64,000 nucleotides of DNA, taken from positions 62,001-126,000 of the forward strand of contig WHVA01000231.1 in assembly GCA_015179125.1 (NCBI GenBank), given 5' to 3'. Numbering within the stretch: the stretch's first letter is position 1; each line of letters opens with the position of its first letter. Shown in pieces: positions 55,853 to 64,000 of this stretch. Below the pieces are notes generated by a model. It searched no databases. It saw nothing but the letters and a program-made list of their open reading frames with translations, and was not told where the DNA came from. The stretch comes from Gautieria morchelliformis (taxonomy: Eukaryota; Basidiomycota; Agaricomycetes; Gomphales; Gomphaceae). Position numbers and translations under genes: made by a program.

Positions 55853-56009
55853 CTACAGGGGTAAACACTCATCGGTACTCTTCGTTTCTTGCCTAATATC
55901 CAATACGCTATCACCGGAGACCACACCCCCATGATCGACAACCTCTCCATACGCATTGGATTCCCTTGGTGTGACTGGAGACCTTCTGCGACGGCACATC
56001 GAAGTAACA
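55853..56009 (-). pseudogene. 7-TM receptor-like gene, C-terminal stub (unit 3)
   Basis: Encodes the tail RRRSPVTPRESNAYGEVVDH to STDECLPL, identical to copy 2. Cut at 56009 by a piece of a family-1 LTR. Confidence 0.7.
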
Positions 56010-56543
56010 TCCTGCAAACGCACCCTGCTCATGTGAACACCAAAAGGGGGTTGGATCGAGAAGCTCATGGAGTTACTGACGAGCCATCATGCCGGGTAGG
56101 GATGACGATCGTGATTTGATGGTGTGCCTGCTGGAGAATGATGCGAGCAGCGAATGGCCGTTTGGCGAAATGCGAGGAAGGGCGAACAGAGATAACGTAG
56201 GGGAGGAGTGGTCGAGGTGGAGGGCGAAGCCGAGCGAACACGGAGGAGGAGTGGCGAAAGGGGAAATGGGGGTAACAAGGTGCAGGAAATACACAAGTCA
56301 TGACAATCCGATTATCAGAACAACACCAAAAGAGGGTTGAGCAGAGGAGGTGACAGGCCCAGCGATGACTGCCAAGTCAGTCCAAAGACGTCGATCATGC
56401 GGTGACGGCGTGGCTATAGTAATTGGCGCGAACAGCGAGAATCAGTTGCCGAACATGGCAATGGTGATCGGAACGAACACGGAGGTGGAGTGGGAATTGG
56501 GAGAACAGAGCATCTGAGTATGAGAAATAAACACGTCATGACA
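56010..56543 (-). repeat. LTR fragment of family 1, minus strand, with a double head
   Basis: Read minus: TGTCATGACGTG at 56543 starts one ~238-bp head, TGTCATGACTTG at 56305 starts a second, which continues into the LTR body and breaks at CAGGATG (56010). Confidence 0.75.
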
Positions 56544-56656
56544 GAAGCATGGCAAGCGATGGAAATAGACTGGGGGGTAGACCTGGGTACGGAGTCCTGT
56601 GGGCAGGGACGAGGGGAGGACAGGGAGGACAGAAGATCCCTCATCCTGCCCATGCC

Positions 56657-57774
56657 CTAGGCAGACGCCTTGGGATTCTCCGTGAAACCAGATCGGCCGT
56701 GGTCAGAGCTACCACAGTTTTTGCATTTGTGCAGGCGACCGTGGGCACAGGGCGAGGCGCATTTCCCTGATTGGAAGGTGTAGCATGTTTGCTTCCCATT
56801 GGAGGAGGTAGATTGCGACGACAACTTTCTCGATGCGGGCTTTGGACTGCCATAGAGGTAGAGGGAAGCCAGTTCTGTGTCCATGATGTGCCATCCCGAA
56901 TAATCACTGTCACGCATTTCAGCGAGGCGCCAATTGTGGAACATGAAGTGATATTGGAGGACAGCTGACCACTCGTAGCGCATGTAGACCTGGTAAAGGA
57001 TGCGGAGGTATTAGGAACAGCCGAGAACTATTTGCTGCGAGGCCGGCACATTGCCTGAGGCTATGATAAAGTATTGCAGTATTTCGAAATAAATGATGAG
57101 TGGATCATACAGGGCACAAAAAGATGGGTAGTCTTTGGGGGAAGCCTCCCTTTCGCGCTGTATAAATTCACCATCGTCAGAGATCTCGAAGGCCTTAGGT
57201 TTAGGGTGTTCTTTAACTGTGGCATCCAGTTTATACAAATGGGAGGGGCGGAACTCGTGTTTCGCGATCGCTAGCCGCAGCGCAGACTCGACATGAGGGA
57301 ATGAGCGGTCGATAGACATACCTGATGTGGGATTTAGCGAGATTGGAGGAATAAAGGATCCTCCTGGAGTGAGGGAGGGGGCGATGGAAGACTGGGTGTG
57401 GGCTGTGGAGGCGGCGGCGGCAGCGAGGGAGGCAGTTGTTGCGGCTGACCTAAAGAACTTTGTTGCTGTGGAGGTGGCAGGGCTTGAGGTTGTTGCAGGA
57501 TAGAAAGAAGTTGTGAGAGGGAATTCTCAAGTGCCGACAAACGCTGATCGGTGGTCGGCATGACCTGCTGGAAGGGCGGGAACGGTGTGCTTCCTGATGG
57601 AGGAGAGGGGTCAGGGGTCGGTGAGACGGTGGCGTTGGGGGAGGGCCGCGCAGGCTGCTTGTCTCTAGAGCACAAGTTTGAAGTGTCGGTCCCGGCAGGC
57701 ACCATATTGGATGAGGCGTCGAGTTGGTAGGACAGGACTACACGATGGAACAATGTGCCACTTCGAAGGGCCAC
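56657..57774 (-). pseudogene. gag-like protein, possibly of a tyrosine-recombinase (DIRS-type) element
   Basis: Minus strand from about 57774: P/Q-rich N-terminus with a leucine-rich SALENSLSQLLSIL. A one-base shift occurs in the proline run near 57360. Then FPHVESALRLAIAKHEFRPS, YPSFCALYDPLIIYFEILQY, a TAA after ASQQIVLGCS where CAA fits, YMRYEWSAVLQYHFMFHNWRL, and a Cys/His-rich end (CYTFQSGKCASPCAHGRLHK, CKNCGSSDHGRSG). The last motif resembles the C-terminal cysteine cluster of basidiomycete YR-retroelement gag proteins; no recombinase is in view, so the class is tentative. Confidence 0.4.
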
Positions 57775-58660
57775 TTCGGATAATCTCTACTCCTGTGAAA
57801 AAGGAAGGAGCTTGAAGCCTTTATGGCTATCGAGCGCCAGATATGTGAGAAGGATGCAAGGAGGTCATGTGGGAGATCAAGGTCTTATATACTAACGGGA
57901 CAATAGGAAGAGTGGGACAATAGTGAGAGTGAGACAATAGGGAGATGGGACAATAGAAGTGTGGACTAAAGACACAGTGGACATAGTCATGTGCCTCATG
58001 CCATAGACCTTGGACAAGGCTAGCTTTGTCCGCTCCAGATTTGGGATTTGTGCGTGATTTGGATTTGGATTTCGGCCGGCGCCGTCGCGGGCCCTAAACT
58101 GGTCGCTCCGGATCTCCCTTTGTGCCTGCAGAAAGTAACCCGGAAACTGAAGTACTCGCTAAAGTGACTCCATACCGTCACTACAGTCTAGTGGCCTGGT
58201 CCAAGGCCAGGCCGCCAACCAGTTATGACATCTTTGCAAGCCGTTGAATCTGGTCAATTCAGTAAAAACTCTAAAAAATACATAGTTCCATCTTTTTTTT
58301 TTATTCTTCAGTGTGTCTCTTCTATATTTTTATATAATTTTGAGTTTCTCTTGATCTATGTTATTTGTTATTTTAAGAGGACACATAAATGTAAATTAAT
58401 GCTTTCATATATGTTACTTTGTATTTTTTAGAGATACATAATAGTGCAGAACCTACCTTCGGCTGACAGACGGGTGAGAGAGCCATCCTGCCATGTCCGG
58501 CACCAGCGTTCTCAAATCCTCTCAAATCCAGTTTCAAAACAGGCTAATCACAGTTAAATCACGATTTTGGGGCATTGTCGGGTGTTCTAAAAAAATTGAA
58601 ATCCTCGGTCAAATCCTCATCAAATCCTAGCCAAATCCTCTACTGTGATCAGCCCTAATA
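57775..58660. other. non-coding stretch with short repeats
   Basis: A degenerate GGGACAATAG repeat at about 57895-57955, a small GGCCTGG/CCAGGCC hairpin at 58190-58212, a very AT-rich part at 58255-58445, and six CAAATCCT units at 58512-58640. The right end (TAGGGCTGATCAC on the minus strand) joins 7-TM flank abruptly, so part may be a MITE whose left end I could not find. Confidence 0.45.
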
Positions 58661-59068
58661 ACTAGACAGATTCTTAGCTGATGACATTGATTGGTGTGAC
58701 GATTGTTGAGAGATGTTATGAGTAAGGAACAATGCGTGGAACGTTGAATTGTCATGCCATAGGTCGGGTACCACACCGACTGTACTACTAATGTCGACAG
58801 GACAATACGACACCAGCCAGGAATAAACACCAGTGATAATTACCCTTATCCAGGGAGGTGGCACCGGATGGAAGGTGGAGCGGTTGGTATATATAGATGC
58901 GAGCACAATGATACACTACTGTACATAGGCCTCAGTTCCTCCTCAGCCTCACCGCAGCCCGCTGGGTAATTTTGGTTTGTGGACCCCCACTCTTATAACC
59001 AAACAGTTCAGGCGGATGGAGTCAATCACTGATTCTATTTCTTGGAAATTTTCTCTGTGCTCGTGAAA
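58661..59068 (+). promoter_or_regulatory. upstream region of 7-TM copy 3
   Basis: Inverted copy of 36121-36417 and 49929-50390, with the TTGGTATATATAGA box at 58886-58899. Confidence 0.4.
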
Positions 59069-62000
59069 ATGCTCGGGATTTCTCTGAGTTTACTCTTCAT
59101 CTCTGCTAGTAAGCATAATATTTTGGATCTTGCACGGAGAACTTATGCCTGCTTTCAGTCAATGCATTTGATATGACATTGCTGGCCCCTCTTGCCACCC
59201 TTCCATTGTCGGCCCCTCTTCCCAATGGGACAATGGAGATACAGGTGAGCTGTTCAGTCACTATGGAAGTTTCACGGAAAATAGGAGCTAACACTGGCGA
59301 AGTGTCTGCCGGAGGCTGGTGGTATAATACAGCATGAGGAATCATGTTTCCGAGTCCATGGGTGCTGCTCAAACAATGGAATCCTGGGTATTGCGATTGT
59401 GGGCTTTTGCAGGGTTCCTGAACCTGACACTGGTGGGTGGCAGGCATTGACACAGTATGAAATAAACTGTAACCTTGTCAGCTGGCTCTACCACTGTGTC
59501 ATGACCTGTCTATTTTCCTTACCCCACTGCCTCTATGTCCCCCCTCATCACTCCCTAGCACCTTCACCAGAGTTCACCTCACCCTTCGACCACTTGTCCT
59601 CTACACCCGCTCTATTCGCTGTTCGCCCCATTCTCCAAACCGCTATTCGCTGCTCACACATTTCGCCAACAGGCACGCCATCAAATGCAATCGATACAAT
59701 TTACCCAGCGTGATGGTTCATCACTAACCCCATCATCTTCTTAATCCAACCCCTTTGGGTTTTCGTATGGCCAAAGTATGTTCGCGGGGCGTTCCTTCCA
59801 GCGGTCGTGTGGAATCAACCCAGTGGACGAAGAGTCCGTGCAGGGTGGCATGTATGCGGGTCCCAAGACATGGTTTCGTACATAAGTGCCTTCGCCACCT
59901 TTACTCTCCGTCGTCTCATGTTCATACTCCTCCCCTACTCTATTGTATGTTTATTCCATCTCCTTAGTATCATGACTGTGCACCCCTATCCAACCCTTAC
60001 TCATGACGGTCTCTTTCCTATTCGCTGATGCCTTACCAGCATTCGATATAAGTAGTTGACATTCGCATGTATATTCCCCAGTTCAATTATCATACGTTGT
60101 CCATCTTGTGCAAATTTGACCTCGCTGTGATCATCGTCTTGAGCCTCCCCTTGGAGATTTCTATCTTCGACCAGCAGAGGACTTAGGCATCACTGGTGAG
60201 TTCTCATACTTCATCTTCGTTACCTTGGCCTTCGAACTATTTTCTGTGCTGTTGGCGAAGGGCTCCGAAGGAGTGCCTTCGCCGGCGAAGGGATTGTCAA
60301 AACTTAGACAGCCCTTCGGTGATACCTTGCACGTTACATCGTCAAGTGTCGCAGGCTATTTCGCTATGACTGTAGATAGGGTGAGCCCTGTTCGGGCAAC
60401 GCTCTTATCTTGTGAACATTCATCGGTTCACGTATTCGCCGAACGGCATACTTATTCGCACAAGTTATTTGGGCATTCGCTGTGTTCACTAATACACGAT
60501 ATTCACGCCTAAAAACCAATCTTGACACACTGCAGCAGCATCTGACATTTTGCTGTACTAGTCCAAGTAGCCTTGTGCCATTTTGACAGACACAGTGCTG
60601 ACAACGTGCAACTCCTGCTCACACCAAAGGCCTCGGCTATCCTGGACAGCCTAAATCAACAAGATGAAGGTATGTGAAACTCATTGATTCCACTTACTGC
60701 CCTCTTCACCTGCTTAGTTCGGATCTTTGGCAGAGCTGAGGCAACAGCAGGCCATATACCATGCGCTGCAGACAATAGGCGGTCACATTGGACTTCCCAT
60801 CCTCCTCCTTTTCTCTATCTTTTCCAAAACATGCAACGGGATCTGACATTTCTTAACTTGTGCTTCACGTGGATATTTTCCAGCATAGCCTACTCTGTCA
60901 GGTGAGTCAAATGCTTGTCATATTTCGCGTCACATCACTTCACTATGTGATACGGCAGACTATACCGTTTGGGACCAGCAAGTCTACTTACTCGACCCAC
61001 ACTTCCATTCATCCACTCCAAACAGGAGTGCTTGAACCAGGCAGCACTTGTCTCTGGCACTCAGGCAATGAATGATACCGCCATGTGTGCATTGATTGTT
61101 CAGGTAGCTGTGTTCTTATATTGTCATGAGGAGTATACATTTCAGACACACATAGCTTTGGTTTGTTTTCAGAGCTCCTATTCATGGGCCTCGTAGTCCC
61201 AGACAAATTCGATAGTCAAGAGCTACGGTAGATCTCATTTGTCATCAGCTGTGACCAGTATTTATGAGCCCTTTCTTCACCACAACAGCTTCTAGCAGCG
61301 CCTTACGTAGCTCTACTAGCCTTCTCGTTGCTGGCTCTCAGTGTCAGACCTCATTGCTTCTATGGCTAAGCCCCACCTTATCTTGAATCTACGTTCAGGT
61401 TCGAGCTTCAAGATTAATTGCCTCTCAGACGAGTTTTTGTTGTATGTTACTTGATACGCCCACCTTGTGAGCACATTCCATGCCTTCATCTAGCCTTTGC
61501 AAACCAACCATGACCTCCACAGCCTTATCTCTCAGTGGTCCGTATTGCTCTCCATCTTGATTGTCACTCTCATATTCGATGGTATGTTGAACCTCACTGT
61601 GTTGCTTCCCTAATCTCTTTCAAAGGATGCATAATCCACATTCTGTACCGTCGTTGGCAATTTTTTCAACGGAGTGGAGGGAAGGCACTTGGAGTACCAC
61701 TCTCTGTTGTCTTTCATGTCATCATCTTCTGTGTGTATCGCATTGTGTTTGCTGTGTATGTTCCCTTTCCCCATATGCTCCTCTGTGTCCTGTGTCTGAT
61801 CATTTGCATGGATATCCGCTCGGCTACATACGGACTTGCCACTGTGAAAGGGCTTATATGGCAACCATGCTTAGCGGTCAGAGAATCTATGTCCTTACTG
61901 GTGGCACTAATGAAATAGGCATTGCTATCTCTGAGGGGGGCATCTTTGAACCCCCAAGTGGGTTGTGGCCCCCATTGCACTTTAGCGACCATTCTAGTAC

Positions 62001-62410
62001 TCACAAGCTCCAAATGTCATAGCCTCTTTCATCCTTGTGTGGGCCGACATGCTACAAGCCGGAAGTGCGTTTTGGCTGTCATCATGCTATAGTGACCGTA
62101 CTAGTACTCATGAGCTCCAACTGTCATAGCCCCTCTCATTGCCTTTCTTATCTTTGGCACAAGCATTGTTGGTCTAGTAATTCCGTGGCTGGAGCTGCTA
62201 TCTCAGGAATTTCTTAACGCCTTGATGTTTTGGAGATGGTTCAACCCCATTCTCGCTATTTCAATGTGCTGTTGCAGAAGGTCTCCAGTCACACCAAGGG
62301 AATCCAACACGCATGGAAAGGTTGTCAATCATGAGAGTGTGGTCTCCAGTGATAAGGCATTGGATATTAGGCAAGAAATGAAGAGTACCGATGAGTGTTT
62401 TCCCCTGTAG
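59069..62410 (+). pseudogene. 7-TM receptor-like gene, copy 3, split by a solo LTR
   Basis: ATG 59069 (MLGISLSLLFISA), intron of 50 nt, then INAFDMTLLAPLATLPLSAP, an exon VPEPDTGGWQALTQYEINCN, then the solo LTR. After it: QLLLTPKASAILDSLNQ, AELRQQQAIYHALQTIGGHI, LPILLLFSIFSK. One base is missing in the run after FSKT relative to copy 1, breaking the frame near 60830. Then CLNQAALVSGTQAMNDTAMC, LLAAPYVALLAFSLLALSV, IIHILYRRWQFFQRSGGKAL, FHVIIFCVYRIVFAVY (TM helices), and a tail ending STDECFPL at 62410. Best view of the seven-helix layout; clearly disabled. Confidence 0.55.
59497..60527 (+). repeat. solo LTR, family 1 (1031 bp)
   Basis: TGTCATGACCTG to CAATCTTGACA with exact CACTG repeats at 59492-59496 and 60528-60532. 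TATA-like GATATAAGTA is at about 60045-60054. Insertion lies inside the 7-TM gene; the empty site is at about 35710. Confidence 0.92.
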
Positions 62411-62789
62411 TTTTTCTTTGCAATTTGCTTTGGCAATTTGTTACGGCCATGGTGTATTCTATCAGTTTAGTCTCATGTCCTTATATATTTGTGTCACCAC
62501 ACATAGCTGGACAGTGGCAACTTTGGTGTTGCATTGTCGATCATGGTTTTGTGACCTATGCAAGTTCTGGCCCACCGTTAGGGTCTTAGAGGAAGCAGCG
62601 AGCTTCTACTCAAGGTAGTTACTAGAGGGTAGAAGAGTCAAAAGAGTAGCAGAGGCAGCATACACCAGAGGATAATATGATAATCAAATCCAATTGATAT
62701 AAATCATAAATATCTTGCCAAACACATCAGGGAAAGTGGTGGTGGGGAGTCACCTTTTAGTGCATCACTGCTCATCTGAGCATGACCAA

Positions 62790-63462
62790 TGTAAATACAG
62801 ATATTTACCTGTATTGCCACGAGGCATACATAATGACTGGTAGCTTACATAGCACCAGTGGGTCCTCACAGACCCACTGTATAGTTCTTGCGTGGGAATC
62901 CCCCGGGATTCCCCAGCTTATCTTTACTTGTAACAGCACTAGAATCACCGCCGTTTGGTTGAGTTCTATTGCCTTGTGATACCACAAGTTCTAAGCCATA
63001 TCTCTTACACTTTTTTGAACTTCCAACAGCTGTTTGCACAGCAAACAGTTGAAGAGTGGTTCCTGCAGCATCTTAGACGAGATTGCTGTGCTGACGATTG
63101 CAAAATCGTCAGAAAACGAACATAGTACAACATACTACAATTGGCTGTGCGCCTGCGATGTACCCACTCAGTTGAATGATCCAATCAAGCAGTTCGTGCA
63201 ACAAAACCCCGGTGCAGCCTAGCGACACCACAGCTGACCCTACCTTGGGCTCAGGGCCCAAGGAAGTAGAAGACGGCGACGTCATAGACTTCACCGCACC
63301 CGTCCTAGCACCAGAGGACGCAGACAACATCAACCACGTGTCTCTGAGCGTGGATTAAGTGGAAGAACAGGACGGGGACAAGTCACGACCCCTGTCCCGC
63401 TCACCCCTGCCTCGTGACAAGGGCAAGGGTCGAGCCAGATCACCCGTCAGCAATGACGAAGG
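62790..63462 (+). pseudogene. second copy of the short-LTR Ty3 element: LTR and gag start
   Basis: LTR 62790-62986 inserted after GACCAA in the 7-TM 3' flank. Near 63200 a gag N-terminus (PSDTTADPTLGSGPKEVEDG, FTAPVLAPEDADN) is homologous to that at 10750-10900, with a stop at 63356. Cut at 63463 by another LTR. Confidence 0.65.
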
Positions 63463-63945
63463 TGTCATGACGTGTTTATTTCCTATACCCAGTAGCTCTG
63501 TCCTCCACTTCATCACTCCACCTCTATGTTCGCTCTGATCGCCCTTCGCCGAGTTTGCCGAATGATTTCCGCTATTCGTGTCATTCGCCATAGCCACGCC
63601 ATCAGAGCACGATCGACGTCCTGTACCTAGCTTGATGGTTCATCACTGGTCCTATCACCTCCTCAGCTCAACCCCCTTTGGATGTTCCTATGGCTGGATT
63701 GTCACGACTTGAAGATTTCTTGCACCCAGCTACCCCTGTTTTCCCTTCCACAACTCCTCCTTGGTGTTCACTTGGCTTCACCCTACCCTTCGATCATGCG
63801 TCCTCTATGATCACTCCAGTCACCCTTTGCCACATTCACCGAACGACCATTCGCTGCTCGCATCATTCGCCAGCAGGCACGCCATCAAACACGATCGACA
63901 TCCTCTACCCGGCGTGATGGTTCATCACTGGCCCCATCATCTTGT
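63463..63945 (+). repeat. LTR of family 1, double head, diverging at the right
   Basis: TGTCATGACGTG at 63463 and TGTCACGACTTG at 63700 start two consecutive ~237-bp heads. The rest leaves LTR similarity after CATCACTGGCCCCATC near 63940. The last ~55 bp of the window are unassigned. Confidence 0.65.
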
Positions 63946-64000
63946 TATTTCGTTATTTCATTGCCTTGCCAAAATGGGAAGGACCAGGATGAGTCTGCGC

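Overview
The window looks like nuclear DNA of a basidiomycete fungus, most likely an Agaricomycete. The evidence is introns of about 47-60 nt with GTRNGT donors and CTRAY-type branch sites, Agaricomycete-type Ty3 and Ty1/copia elements, an alpha-kinase fragment, a DHX16/Prp2-type splicing helicase with typical fungal introns, and a duplicated 7-TM receptor-like gene. It is almost entirely a transposon-rich, segmentally duplicated accessory region. The only gene that looks like an ordinary intact host gene is the helicase at the left edge (1-642, minus strand, cut by the window).

Left third (0.6-20 kb) is a nest of Ty3-type elements. An old minus-strand pol relic is split by a younger element at 2786-9906, which has ~1.1 kb LTRs and an imperfect 5-bp target duplication. 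That element carries a gag but no reverse transcriptase. On its opposite strand, next to the 3' LTR, it carries an apparently intact four-exon gene (425 codons) for a protein with a fungal Zn2Cys6 cluster and a C-terminal coiled coil. This is the most interesting object in the window. Next come a second short-LTR element with a broken gag (10339-13237) and a chromovirus (13238-19734) with gag, a -1 frameshift heptamer, pol, a chromodomain and a possible third ORF. The 3' LTR of the chromovirus abuts a truncated alpha-kinase gene.

Middle (20.6-28.8 kb): an LTR-like promoter block with 11 E-box-like motifs, a heat-shock element and a TATA box; a decayed DDE-integrase-like gene with retained introns; a 165-bp solo LTR; and a copia element with 103-bp LTRs whose stop codons all fit C-to-T/G-to-A change.

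Right half (28.8-62.8 kb) is a rearranged array of a segment containing a 7-TM receptor-like gene, an unrecognised CpG-rich stretch (X), an RPB9-like RNA polymerase subunit pseudogene with introns, and a pyrimidine-rich stretch (Y). Two and a bit units lie head-to-tail on the minus strand (33-47.5 kb, 47.5-55.7 kb, then a stub to 56.0 kb). Inverted partial copies flank them (RPB9-X at 28.8-31.3 kb, the 7-TM gene at 58.7-62.4 kb). Comparing units gives clean empty sites for several insertions: a copia element at 37820-44055 with another element nested in it, a gag-only LTR element at 52951-54297, a hAT-type MITE at 52142-52695, a Mutator-like element at 45691-46365, a 1.6-kb TIR element at 32199-33807, and solo LTRs at 36418-36995 and 59497-60527. 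The right edge (62.8-64 kb) begins another short-LTR Ty3 element interrupted by a long LTR.

All family names come from reading motifs by eye; no database search was possible.
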